In this document: positions 17,664 through 26,192 of the stretch, piece by piece
Layout of the letters: every line of letters starts with the position of its first letter
How positions within the stretch are numbered: position 1 is the first letter of the stretch
Origin: Fermentimonas sp.
Lineage (GTDB): Bacteria; Bacteroidota; Bacteroidia; Bacteroidales; Dysgonomonadaceae
DNA length: 64,000 nt
Reading direction: 5' to 3'
Assembly: GCA_028709385.1 (NCBI GenBank)
Contig: JAQVXD010000001.1
Location: 248,001-312,000 of the forward strand
Made by a program: the position numbers and the translations under genes
The notes under the pieces: model-generated
Told to the model about the DNA's origin: nothing
Seen by the model: only the letters and a program-made list of their open reading frames with translations
Databases searched by the model: none

Positions 17664-18617
17664 TTATAAATCCTTTAAAATCTCTTTAAGTATCACTTGT
17701 GCAGAAACTACTCTGTTTGCAGCTTCAGGAATTACGATTGATTGAGGCCCTTCAATTACCTCATCACTAACAATCATATTGCGGCGTACCGGCAGGCAGT
17801 GCATAAAATAAGCATTATTGGTAAGAGCCATTTTATCAGAGTCTACAGTCCACGACCGATCAGTACTTAAAATCTTTCCATAATTGGGGTCCTGGTATGC
17901 AGCCCAGTTTTTTGCATAAATAAAATCAGCACCCCTGTATGCTTTCTCTTTGTCATATTCAACAACAGCATTTCCAACAAACTTTTCATCCAGTTCATAA
18001 CCTTCAGGATGGGTAATCACGAACTCATAATCTGCAGCATTCATCCACTCAGCAAATGAGTTCGGAACCGCCTGCGGCAAAGCCTTGGGGTGAGGAGCCC
18101 ATGTGAGTACCACTTTTGGGCGCTCCGTTTTTTTATACTCCTCAATTGTAATCAAGTCGGCAAAACTCTGAAGAGGATGACGGGTAGCTGCCTCCATACT
18201 GAACACGGGTCGCCCTGAATATTGTATAAACTGATTAAGAATCACCTCGTTATAATCATCAGCCTTGTTCGCGAACTGAGCAAAGGAGCGCACGCCAATG
18301 ATATCACAATAAGAGCCCATTACAGGGATTGCTTCAAGAATGTGTTCAGGTTTATCACCATCCATAATTACTCCTCTTTCGGTTTCGAGTTTCCAAGCCC
18401 CCTGATTAATATCAAGTACAATTACATTCATTCCCAGATTCAGACCGGCTTTCTGTGTGCTCAGGCGGGTACGCAGACTCGAATTAAAGAATATCAGCAG
18501 TAATGTCTTATTCTTTCCCAGTTCCTGATCTGCATAAGGATGCTCTTTAACAAATTTAGCATTCTGCAAAGCTAAATTCATATCACCTATATCATGTACG
18601 GATGTAAAGTTTCTCAT
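17664..18617 (-). CDS. argF': N-succinylornithine carbamoyltransferase
   Basis: 317 residues. Transfers the carbamoyl group to N-succinyl-ornithine. The carbamoyl-phosphate loop is FFNSSLRTRLST rather than the STRT loop of ordinary OTCases, typical for the acyl-ornithine class. Residue 90 is Pro (GDKPEH); in the characterised B. fragilis enzyme Pro90 marks succinylornithine use, while the Xanthomonas acetylornithine enzyme has Glu at the matching place. Position and context agree, so succinyl specificity is likely. Other motifs: ATRHPLQSFADL, HCLPVRR. Follows argD by 5 bp. Confidence 0.93.
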   Translation of the reverse strand: MRNFTSVHDIGDMNLALQNAKFVKEHPYADQELGKNKTLLLIFFNSSLRTRLSTQKAGLNLGMNVIVLDINQGAWKLETERGVIMDGDKPEHILEAIPVMGSYCDIIGVRSFAQFANKADDYNEVILNQFIQYSGRPVFSMEAATRHPLQSFADLITIEEYKKTERPKVVLTWAPHPKALPQAVPNSFAEWMNAADYEFVITHPEGYELDEKFVGNAVVEYDKEKAYRGADFIYAKNWAAYQDPNYGKILSTDRSWTVDSDKMALTNNAYFMHCLPVRRNMIVSDEVIEGPQSIVIPEAANRVVSAQVILKEILKDL

Positions 18618-18622
18618 ATCAT

Positions 18623-19747
18623 TTATTTTAATTTATTTGCCAGTTCATTAATAAAAATATCAATCTCCGCTTTAGAAATTGAGAGAGGAGGCAGAAGACG
18701 CATAATGTTGTTTTTTGCTCCACCTGTAAATATATGACTTTCGAACAACAAACGGTTGCGTACAGTTGAATATTCATGTTGAAATTCAATTCCAAGCATC
18801 AAACCATTACCACGGATCTCTTTAATACCTTTGATGTTGAGCAGCTTCCCTTTCAGATATTCGCCCATTAAAGCAGCGTTTTCAACCAAAGACTCATATT
18901 TAATCACATCAAGAACCGCAATTGCAGCTGCACAGGCCAGATGATTACCTCCAAAGGTTGTGCCCAGCATTCCCTTTTTTGCTTCAAATTTCGGAGAAAT
19001 AATTACTCCCCCAATAGGGAAGCCGTTGCCCATACCTTTTGCAACAGTTATTATGTCTGGTTTAATACCTGCAAACTGATGAGCAAAAAATTTTCCTGAG
19101 CGACCGTAACCAGATTGAATCTCATCAACTATCAAAGGCACATTGTGTTTCTTGCAGAGTAAGTCGAGTTGCTGCAGAAATTCAGTTTCGGGAACAAATA
19201 TACCCGCAACACCCTGAATACCTTCTATAATTACAGCTGCTACATCACCTTTATCTAACTCAGACTCTACAGAAGCAATGTCGTTAAGTGACACGAAAGT
19301 AACGTCATGTCCACTATTAAAAGGAGATTGAATATTTGGATTGTCAGTAATGGACACAGCACCTGATGTGCGACCATGAAATGCTTCTTTGAAAGCTATT
19401 ACACGACTCTTTCCGGTATAAAATGATGCCAGTTTGAGTGCATTTTCATTTGCCTCAGCACCAGAGTTACACAGAAAAAGTGAATAATCAGGATAACCAC
19501 ACTGCTCACCCAATTTTTGAGAAAGCATTTTCTGTAGCGAGTTTTGAACTGAGTTTGAGTAAAAACCGATTTTCTCTGCCTGGTCGCTAATCGCTTTTAC
19601 ATATACCGGGTGTGAGTGTCCTATAGAAATAACTGCATGACCTCCGTAAAAGTCTAGATATTCATTACCCTCTTTATCCCATACACGACAACCCTTAGCC
19701 TTTACCGGTTCAATATCCCATAAACTGTACACATCAAATAGTTCCAT
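18623..19747 (-). CDS. argD: N-acyl-ornithine aminotransferase (ArgD)
   Basis: Class III PLP aminotransferase, 374 residues. PLP lysine K237 in TVAKGMGNGFPIGG, Asp D208 in VDEIQSGYGRSG that holds the pyridine nitrogen, and NSGAEANENALK (about 94-105) that binds PLP phosphate. Converts N-acyl-glutamate semialdehyde to N-acyl-ornithine using glutamate. N-succinyl substrate is inferred from the transcarbamylase next to it. Confidence 0.94.
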   Translation of the reverse strand: MELFDVYSLWDIEPVKAKGCRVWDKEGNEYLDFYGGHAVISIGHSHPVYVKAISDQAEKIGFYSNSVQNSLQKMLSQKLGEQCGYPDYSLFLCNSGAEANENALKLASFYTGKSRVIAFKEAFHGRTSGAVSITDNPNIQSPFNSGHDVTFVSLNDIASVESELDKGDVAAVIIEGIQGVAGIFVPETEFLQQLDLLCKKHNVPLIVDEIQSGYGRSGKFFAHQFAGIKPDIITVAKGMGNGFPIGGVIISPKFEAKKGMLGTTFGGNHLACAAAIAVLDVIKYESLVENAALMGEYLKGKLLNIKGIKEIRGNGLMLGIEFQHEYSTVRNRLLFESHIFTGGAKNNIMRLLPPLSISKAEIDIFINELANKLK

Positions 19748-19835
19748 AATTATTATAGCTCGTTTATCTCGTTATACATTAATTCATTGGAAATATTAAA
19801 ATAAAAACCAGTTCGAATATCTCCATTGAGGTAAA

Positions 19836-20810
19836 TTAAAAACTACTCCCCTTAAGTTTCAATCCAAGAGATTCATCAAAACCAAACATAAGATTCATAT
19901 TCTGTACAGCCTGACCGGATGCCCCTTTTACCAGGTTGTCAGTTATTGAAGTTATATGTATGTAACCGTTGTGAAATTCAATATGGAGCAGACATTTATT
20001 AGTATTCACAACCTCCTTGAGACTGATGGGTTTGTCAGAAACAAAGACAAAAGGCGAATCAGCATAATATTCTTTAAAGAGTGTAATTGCATCATTATTA
20101 GAGATGTCTCCGTTCCATTTTGTATATATACTTGCAAATATACCGCGTGTAAAATCTCCCCTCACAGGCACAAAATTGATTTGAGGTAGATTATTGTTTC
20201 CGGCAGAAATCAAAGTGTTGCCAATTTCTTCAAGATGCTGATGTGTAAAAGGCTTGTAGACAGATATATTATTATCGCGATAACTGAAGTGAGTTGTTTC
20301 ACCCGGTCTTTTACCTGCACCTGTAGAACCTGTAATAGCGTGTATGTGAATCTCATCTGCAATCATATTTTTAGATGCCAGAGGTAACAGCGCAAGCATT
20401 ATTGTTGTGGCAAAACATCCAGGATTGGCAACATTATCTGCTTTTTTGATCTCTTCACGGTACTGCTCACATAAGCCAAATACAAATTTTCTGTCACCAA
20501 ATTCAGGTTGGTTGCGGAAGTCATTGCCCAGATCAATAACTTTACAGCTTTCAGGCAACTGATTCTTCTCAAGGAATTCTCTTGAGAGACCATGACCAAG
20601 GCATAAAAAGATAATATCAGGATTATTAAATGTATCGCTGTAGATAAGATCAGTTTCACCCAGCAGATCCCTGTGTACGTCTGATACAGACATTCCAACC
20701 GATGTTGTGCTGATTACCGACTCAATATTTACTTCCGGATGTCGTAGCAGGATACGCAAAAGTTCTCCCGCCGTATATCCTGTTCCTCCTGCTATACTTA
20801 CATTAATCAT
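19836..20810 (-). CDS. argC: N-acyl-gamma-glutamyl-phosphate reductase
   Basis: 324 residues. NADPH-dependent reductase; Rossmann motif AGGTGYTAGELLRIL at the N-terminus, catalytic C132 in NPGCFATT, and the C-terminal VKGASGQAVQNMNLMFG helix that is a family hallmark. Its ATG overlaps the argG stop by 8 bp, indicating translational coupling. An 88-bp gap leads to argD. Confidence 0.96.
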   Translation of the reverse strand: MINVSIAGGTGYTAGELLRILLRHPEVNIESVISTTSVGMSVSDVHRDLLGETDLIYSDTFNNPDIIFLCLGHGLSREFLEKNQLPESCKVIDLGNDFRNQPEFGDRKFVFGLCEQYREEIKKADNVANPGCFATTIMLALLPLASKNMIADEIHIHAITGSTGAGKRPGETTHFSYRDNNISVYKPFTHQHLEEIGNTLISAGNNNLPQINFVPVRGDFTRGIFASIYTKWNGDISNNDAITLFKEYYADSPFVFVSDKPISLKEVVNTNKCLLHIEFHNGYIHITSITDNLVKGASGQAVQNMNLMFGFDESLGLKLKGSSF

Positions 20811-21993
20811 TATCGTGAATTGTATAATAAATTTTCAAAGGATTTGCATTCACTTTTGTGAATCCTACCACATCCTGTCCAGTAAATGATTTATTGCTTT
20901 CGCCATACTCACCGAATCTTGAGCTCATAAGATCAAATTCGCTTGAGCAGCCCAGTACAGAGAAGTGATATGGGCGAAGCTCGATTTCCACTTCTCCGGT
21001 TACATATTGCTGAGTGTCGTCGAGGAATGTCTCTATATTACGCATAACCGGTTCAAGATATTGAGCCTCATGCATAAGCTGTCCATACCAGTTGGAGAGC
21101 TGATCTTTCCAGTAGAGCTGTTGTTTGGTGAGTACATGTTTTTCCAGAAGATGGTGTGCCTTAATAATAATAAGAGGTGCAGGGGCTTCGAAAGCAACCC
21201 TGCCTTTTGTTCCGATTATTGTGTCACCAACATGTACGTCGCGTCCAATACCATACTGTGATGATATTTTATGCAGTTTATGAATCAAATCGACCGGTTC
21301 CATTTTGTTTCCATTGAGTACTACAGGTTCACCTTTATCAAAACCGATAGTAATACGCTCTGATCCATGATTTACAACCTGTGACGGATAAGCCTCTTCA
21401 GGCAGTACGCCTGATGATTTAAGTGTTTCAACACCACCAACACTTGTGCCCCATATTCCCTGGTTTATTGAGTACTTTGATTTTTCCCATGAGAAATCAA
21501 ACCCTTTATCTTTAAGGTAGTCTATCTCCTGCTGGCGAGAAAGGCTAAGTTCACGAATAGGTGCAATTATTTTAACTTCGGGAGCAAGAACCTCAAATAC
21601 CAGGTCAAATCTTACCTGATCGTTTCCGGCACCTGTACTTCCGTGTGCAACGTAATCAGCACCTGTTTTTCTTACATGTTCAAGAACTGCCATTGCCTGA
21701 AAGAAACGCTCAGAGCTTACTGAAAGAGGATAAGTGTTGTTTTTTAACACATTGCCAAAAATCAGATACTTTATACCATTATTATAATAATCATTCACAG
21801 CATCTATACATGTATGAGTTGCAGCACCTAATTTTAGTGCACGCTCCTCAATTTTAGTTGCTTCTTCATCAGAGAATCCGCCCGTATTTACTATAACGGT
21901 GTGTACTTCTAACCCTTTCTCATTAATAAGATAGGGGACGCAAAACGAGGTGTCGAGACCGCCGCTGAATGCTAAAACTACTTTCTGTTTCAT
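20803..21993 (-). CDS. argG: argininosuccinate synthase
   Basis: 396 residues; ATP-pyrophosphatase family enzyme joining citrulline and aspartate. PP-loop AFSGGLDTSF at the N-terminus, GNDQVRF in the middle and the SVGGVETL segment. The visible length and motifs place it in the short ArgG form common in Bacteroidetes. Overlaps the upstream GNAT gene by an ATGA junction and downstream argC by 8 bp. Confidence 0.94.
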   Translation of the reverse strand: MKQKVVLAFSGGLDTSFCVPYLINEKGLEVHTVIVNTGGFSDEEATKIEERALKLGAATHTCIDAVNDYYNNGIKYLIFGNVLKNNTYPLSVSSERFFQAMAVLEHVRKTGADYVAHGSTGAGNDQVRFDLVFEVLAPEVKIIAPIRELSLSRQQEIDYLKDKGFDFSWEKSKYSINQGIWGTSVGGVETLKSSGVLPEEAYPSQVVNHGSERITIGFDKGEPVVLNGNKMEPVDLIHKLHKISSQYGIGRDVHVGDTIIGTKGRVAFEAPAPLIIIKAHHLLEKHVLTKQQLYWKDQLSNWYGQLMHEAQYLEPVMRNIETFLDDTQQYVTGEVEIELRPYHFSVLGCSSEFDLMSSRFGEYGESNKSFTGQDVVGFTKVNANPLKIYYTIHDND

Positions 21994-22607
21994 TTCTTAT
22001 ATAATTTATTTGGTTTTCTTGTTTTGATTACCGGCTTAACTACTTTTTTTGCAAAAGTGCTTGGCTTCTGTGCTGCAGGGTCTTTAGGATCATAAAGCAA
22101 GCCTGTGCAAAGACACATTTTGAAACTGTTACGTTGCAGAATATCATAATTTCTGCAACCCTTACATCCGTTCCAAAACTCCTCATCATCTGTCAGTTCA
22201 GAAAATGTGACAGGTTTGAATCCAAGCTCAGTGTTCATTTTCATAACAGCTAAGCCTGTAGTTATGCTAAATATTTTAGCATTAGGATATAGCTTACGAG
22301 AAAGATCGAAAATCTTCCTTTTTATTTTTTTTGCCAATCCCTGATTACGGTAGTCAGGATGCACAACCAATCCTGAGTTGGCAACAAATCGTTGGTGACT
22401 AAAAGTTTCAATATATGAAAAGCCTACCAGTTTATCGCCATCGAGAGCGATAACTGCTTTGCCTGCCTCAATTTTTTCTGATATATACTCTGCACTACGT
22501 TTGGCAATACCTGTGCCACGTGCTTGTGCTGATTCGTAAATCAAATCACATATTTCCTGAGAGTAACTTACAAAACTGCTGTTTGCAATATGAATTTCTA
22601 CATTCAT
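21990..22607 (-). CDS. GNAT acyltransferase, candidate N-acyl-glutamate synthase, with C-terminal Cys cluster
   Basis: 205 residues, first structural gene of the arg operon. GNAT acetyl-CoA motif is VVHPDYRNQGLAKKIKRK (about 82-100). There is no argJ or classical argA here, so this gene is the natural first enzyme, acylating glutamate with acetyl- or succinyl-CoA. I recall that a homologous GNAT in the B. thetaiotaomicron arg cluster was implicated genetically in this step. Unusual for GNATs are four C-terminal cysteines (CX2CX13CXC), which could hold zinc or an Fe-S cluster, followed by a basic tail KTRKPNKLYKK. Confidence 0.78.
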   Translation of the reverse strand: MNVEIHIANSSFVSYSQEICDLIYESAQARGTGIAKRSAEYISEKIEAGKAVIALDGDKLVGFSYIETFSHQRFVANSGLVVHPDYRNQGLAKKIKRKIFDLSRKLYPNAKIFSITTGLAVMKMNTELGFKPVTFSELTDDEEFWNGCKGCRNYDILQRNSFKMCLCTGLLYDPKDPAAQKPSTFAKKVVKPVIKTRKPNKLYKK

Positions 22608-22647
22608 TTTAATTAAATAAAAAAGATAGTTGTTGTGTGGTGAATAA

Positions 22648-22706
22648 TCGCTTTAAAGCGAAAAAAATAAAAACATGGAGGGATACAGTCAACTTATCGG
22701 CTGTAT
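22648..22706 (-). promoter_or_regulatory. folded arg leader RNA downstream of the leader peptide
   Basis: Just past the leader-peptide stop the minus-strand RNA can form a 6-bp hairpin (22706-22701 with 22688-22683). The GACUG at 22690-22686 can instead pair with CAGUC at 22735-22731 inside the peptide codons, so the two folds exclude each other. A U-rich run (22673-22661) and a 14-bp palindrome (22661-22648) follow. This is the layout expected for attenuation, though a GC-rich hairpin abutting the U-run is not obvious. Confidence 0.55.
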
Positions 22707-22709
22707 GAA

Positions 22710-22775
22710 TCAAGAGCGTCGTCGGACTAAGACTGCTGCCTGGTGAAGGTTTGTATGTGATAAAAACATTATCAT
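22710..22775 (-). CDS. arginine leader peptide of the arg operon (candidate)
   Basis: A 21-codon open frame: MIMFLSHTNLHQ, then AAVLVRRRS and TGA. Three consecutive Arg codons (CGA CGA CGC, 22724-22716) lie just before the stop, followed by alternative RNA folds and then the arginine biosynthesis operon. This is the classical arrangement of an amino-acid leader-peptide attenuator. Start at 22775 would be almost leaderless given the -7 box at 22790-22783; the next in-frame ATG at 22769 is also possible. I did not find a named family; the call rests on position and codon content. Confidence 0.7.
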   Translation of the reverse strand: MIMFLSHTNLHQAAVLVRRRS

Positions 22776-22782
22776 AGAAATG

Positions 22783-22815
22783 CAAAAGTAATAATAATAA
22801 TTTAATAACCGCAAC
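22783..22815 (-). promoter_or_regulatory. promoter of the arg operon
   Basis: Minus strand: GTTG at 22815-22812 and TACTTTTG at 22790-22783 with 21 bp between, close to the Bacteroidetes consensus. Transcription would start near 22778, making a leader of about 170 nt before the first structural gene. Confidence 0.65.
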
Positions 22816-22900
22816 ACTTTAGAAAAATATCCATTATTAGAAATAGAATTAAAGCAAAATGTTAATATTTGCCATTAAAAAGGTGAAATAGCATTGTAAA

Positions 22901-22933
22901 TATTGTCTTTTTGATGCTTTTTTCTTATTTTTG
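22901..22933 (+). promoter_or_regulatory. candidate promoter of the KamA-family gene
   Basis: TATTG at 22901-22905 and TATTTTTG at 22926-22933 (20-bp spacing) precede the ATG at 23018 by about 85 bp. Together with the arg leader this accounts for the 410-bp divergent gap 22608-23017; the bases between 22816 and 22900 are A/T-rich and show nothing I can name. Confidence 0.5.
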
Positions 22934-23017
22934 TTTCTCAGGTTAAAAAAACACTTATATCCTGACGCAAATCTGCAGGTTTATTTTTCTCTCCTGTATT
23001 AAAACTAATAATAAATT

Positions 23018-24349
23018 ATGGAAACAATTAAGTACAGAAATTATATTCTTAGGAATTATGCCGATTTACCCCAAATGAGCTCCCTTTCACAGGAGGAGCA
23101 GGAAGCCATCAAAATAGTTGGACAGGTTTTGCCGTTTAAAGCCAACAACTATGTTGTAGAACAACTTATTGATTGGAATAATGTTCCGAATGATCCTATT
23201 TATACTCTAACTTTCCCAAGAAAGGAGATGTTATCAAAGAAAAATTATAACGATGTGAAGTCTTATCTGGAGAAAGGAGATGAGGCAGCACTGAAACAGA
23301 AAGTCTTTGATATAAGGATGAAACTAAATCCTAATCCAGCAGGACAGGAAAAGAATATCCCGATGGTTGATGGCATTAAACTTCACGGAATGCAGCATAA
23401 ATATCGAGAGACAGTTTTGTTTTTCCCCAGTCAGGGTCAGACTTGTCACGCTTACTGCACATTCTGTTTTCGCTGGCCTCAATTTTCAGGAATGAATGAA
23501 CTGAAGTTCGCAATGAAAGAGGCTGATCTGCTCCAGAGATACCTTCTGAAACATCCTAAAGTGACAGATGTGCTTTTTACAGGAGGTGACCCGCTTACAG
23601 CCAAAACAAGTATAATGGCTGCATACATCGAACCACTGCTGACAAAAGAGTTTGATCATATAAGGAATATACGTATAGGAACTAAAACACTTGCCTATTG
23701 GCCATACAGATTCTTAACAGATAAGGATGCTGATGATCTGCTGAGACTTTTTGAAAAAGTGAAAAAAGCAGGTAAGCATTTAGCTTTCCAGTCACATTTT
23801 AATCATCCTGTTGAACTGTCAACTGATGCTGTCAAACAGGCAATATCCCGTATACAAAACACCGGTGCACAGATAAGGACACAATCGCCATTACTTCGCC
23901 ATATAAATGATGATGCGAAAATATGGGCCGATATGTGGAAGGAGCAGGTAAGACAGGGATTAATACCTTATTATATGTTTGTTGCAAGAGATACCGGATC
24001 TAAAGAGTTTTTTGATGTACCGCTCGAGAAAGCCTGGAATATTTTCCGTAAAGCATACAGTAATGTCAGTGGTGTTTGTCGAACAGTGAGAGGCCCAAGC
24101 ATGAGTGCCAGTCCAGGCAAGGTGCAAATCCTGGGAGTTACTGAAGTTAGCGGAGAAAAGGTGTTTGTTTTGAGATTTCTGCAATGTAGAAACCCCAAAC
24201 TAATTGATATACCTTTCTTTGCAAAATATGACAAAAAAGCAACCTGGTTTGATGAGTTAAAACCTGCATTCGGAGAAAAAGAGTTCTTCTTTGAGAAGGA
24301 TAATCTCTTAAGAAAGAACGGGAGAGATACTGATTTTATTTGGGAATAG
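23018..24349 (+). CDS. lysine 2,3-aminomutase-family radical SAM protein (KamA-like)
   Basis: 443 residues. Radical SAM [4Fe-4S] motif C143-x3-C147-x2-C150 (CHAYCTFC), GGDP motif at about 189-192, and a C-terminal K368 (SASPGKVQILG) where the PLP-binding lysine of lysine 2,3-aminomutase sits. D298 (LLRHINDD) matches the first lysine-binding Asp, but the second one appears to be R324 in an ungapped remembered alignment. Substrate is therefore uncertain: beta-lysine formation is the family default. Longer than EpmB (about 340), so not that protein. Single gene, divergent from the arg operon. Confidence 0.8.
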   Translation: METIKYRNYILRNYADLPQMSSLSQEEQEAIKIVGQVLPFKANNYVVEQLIDWNNVPNDPIYTLTFPRKEMLSKKNYNDVKSYLEKGDEAALKQKVFDIRMKLNPNPAGQEKNIPMVDGIKLHGMQHKYRETVLFFPSQGQTCHAYCTFCFRWPQFSGMNELKFAMKEADLLQRYLLKHPKVTDVLFTGGDPLTAKTSIMAAYIEPLLTKEFDHIRNIRIGTKTLAYWPYRFLTDKDADDLLRLFEKVKKAGKHLAFQSHFNHPVELSTDAVKQAISRIQNTGAQIRTQSPLLRHINDDAKIWADMWKEQVRQGLIPYYMFVARDTGSKEFFDVPLEKAWNIFRKAYSNVSGVCRTVRGPSMSASPGKVQILGVTEVSGEKVFVLRFLQCRNPKLIDIPFFAKYDKKATWFDELKPAFGEKEFFFEKDNLLRKNGRDTDFIWE

Positions 24350-24485
24350 TGATTAAAAAACATTTTACCACCATACTTATCTACAAAAAAGGCAACGTTT
24401 TAAATAATTAACACAAAAATATTCGATTTATTGTTTATTTTGTCAATCGAAGCAACATAAGAATTTGCTGAATGAAAATTTAAGT

Positions 24486-25250
24486 ATGGGAAGAATAATC
24501 TCTTTGGCTAATCAGAAAGGTGGGGTGGGTAAGACAACCACTACTATTAATCTTGCTGCTTCTCTGGCAGCAATGGAAAAAAAGGTTCTCGTAGTAGATG
24601 CGGATCCCCAGGCAAATGCATCTTCAGGTTTAGGAATCGATATAAAGAGCGTGGAAAACAGTATTTACGAAGGGCTTATTGGCAAAAGTAAGTCCGGGGA
24701 AACTGTATTAAACACTCCTTTTGAAAATATCGATATCATACCGTCACACATTAACCTGGTAGGGGCAGAGGTGGAAATGGTTCAGATGGAAAACAGAGAA
24801 AAAAGGCTTCGGGATTTATTGATGCCATTAAAAGAAAAGTATGATTATATTCTGATTGACTGTTCACCATCGTTAGGCATAATCACTGTTAACGCACTTA
24901 CATCTGCAGACTCTGTTATGATTCCTGTGCAGTGTGAATACTTTGCTTTGGAAGGACTAAGCAAATTGCTCAATACCATCAAGATTATCAAATCAAAACT
25001 CAACAGGTCGCTTGAGATAGAAGGATTTGTTCTGACTATGTATGACTCACGTTTAAGGCTTCATAATCAGATTTATGAAGAAGTCAAACATCATTTTAAA
25101 GAGCTGGTTTTCACAACTGTTATCCAGAGAAATATTACTCTCAGTGAATCTCAGAGTTATGCTCAGCCTGCTTTGATGTACGATTCCGGTTCACGCGGTG
25201 CAATTAATTACCTTCAGCTTGCGCAGGAGCTTATTGAAAAAAATGCCTAA
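24486..25250 (+). CDS. parA: chromosome partitioning ATPase ParA (Soj)
   Basis: Deviant Walker A ATPase that positions the ParB-parS complex. Motifs: NQKGGVGKTTTTINLA at the N-terminus, VVDADPQANASSGLG, DYILIDCSPSLG. I start at the ATG at 24486 (MGRIISLANQKGG, 254 residues); a TTG at 24465 would add seven residues. Directly followed by parB (25 bp). Confidence 0.95.
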   Translation: MGRIISLANQKGGVGKTTTTINLAASLAAMEKKVLVVDADPQANASSGLGIDIKSVENSIYEGLIGKSKSGETVLNTPFENIDIIPSHINLVGAEVEMVQMENREKRLRDLLMPLKEKYDYILIDCSPSLGIITVNALTSADSVMIPVQCEYFALEGLSKLLNTIKIIKSKLNRSLEIEGFVLTMYDSRLRLHNQIYEEVKHHFKELVFTTVIQRNITLSESQSYAQPALMYDSGSRGAINYLQLAQELIEKNA

Positions 25251-25275
25251 CTTTGGAGATTATACAGTTTAAATT

Positions 25276-26181
25276 ATGGCAAAAAAAAATGCATTAGGAA
25301 GAGGATTGGATGCACTGATTACTTTTAACGACAGTGATACGCAGGGCTCCTCATCAATTAGTGAGGTGGAACTTCATAAAATTGCACCTAATCCTGATCA
25401 ACCAAGAAGAACTTTTGACGAGGAGGCACTTCAGGAACTTGCCGCTTCCATTAAATCAATCGGCCTTGTTCAACCTGTTACCTTAAGAAAGATTGATGAA
25501 GATTCATACGAAATAATTGCAGGAGAAAGACGTTACCGTGCCTCATTAATGGCAGGACTGACAGCAATACCCGCATATATTAAAACTGCTGATGATGATG
25601 AAATTATGGAGATGGCGCTGATTGAAAACATTCAGCGTGAGGATCTAAACTCCATAGAGATTGCATTAGCATACCAAAAACTGATTAATACACTTTCTCT
25701 GACGCAGGAACAGCTTAGTGAAAGAGTCGGAAAAAAAAGAGCAACCGTAGCTAACTACCTGCGTTTGCTAAAACTGCCTGCAGAGGTGCAGATGGGAGTA
25801 AAAGATAAGAAAATTGATATGGGTCACGCACGTGCCTTGGTGACAATGAACGATCCGGTTGCACAGCTCTCGCTGTATAATGTAATATTACAGGAGGGAC
25901 TTTCTGTACGGAATGTTGAGACAATTGTCAGGGATTTCAGTGACGGGAAACAAATTGAGGATCTGTTAAAGTCAGACAGTAAAAGTGCAAAATCAGACAA
26001 TAAGAAACCAATACAGAAATTGCCGGATGACTTTGAAATTTTGAAGAAGCATCTATCTGCATATTTCGAGACAGATGTTCAGTTCAGCTATAACAAGAAT
26101 GGGAAGGGTAAAATAACAATTCCTTTTAATTCTTCAGATGACCTGGAGCGCATTATAGTTATGTTCGACAAAATGAAATAA
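25276..26181 (+). CDS. parB: chromosome partitioning protein ParB (Spo0J)
   Basis: 301 residues, CTP-dependent DNA clamp. Order: N-terminal ALGRGLDALI, ParB/Srx domain with PNPDQPRRTF, GERRYRASLMAG (CTP-binding), ENIQREDLN, then a helix-turn-helix EQLSERVGKKRATVANYLRLLKLP and a C-terminal dimerisation region. I looked for a parS-like TTCCACGTGGAA or TTTCACGTGAAA site in this neighbourhood and saw none. Confidence 0.96.
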   Translation: MAKKNALGRGLDALITFNDSDTQGSSSISEVELHKIAPNPDQPRRTFDEEALQELAASIKSIGLVQPVTLRKIDEDSYEIIAGERRYRASLMAGLTAIPAYIKTADDDEIMEMALIENIQREDLNSIEIALAYQKLINTLSLTQEQLSERVGKKRATVANYLRLLKLPAEVQMGVKDKKIDMGHARALVTMNDPVAQLSLYNVILQEGLSVRNVETIVRDFSDGKQIEDLLKSDSKSAKSDNKKPIQKLPDDFEILKKHLSAYFETDVQFSYNKNGKGKITIPFNSSDDLERIIVMFDKMK

Positions 26182-26192
26182 CAAGATTTGGC

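Noticed and set aside
22648-22661. TCGCTTTAAAGCGA palindrome as the arg terminator
   Set aside because: For the arg transcript the U-run comes before, not after, the stem, so it is not an intrinsic terminator by itself.
24350-26192. parS site near parAB
   Set aside because: I looked for a TTCCACGTGGAA-like or TTTCACGTGAAA-like palindrome here and found none.
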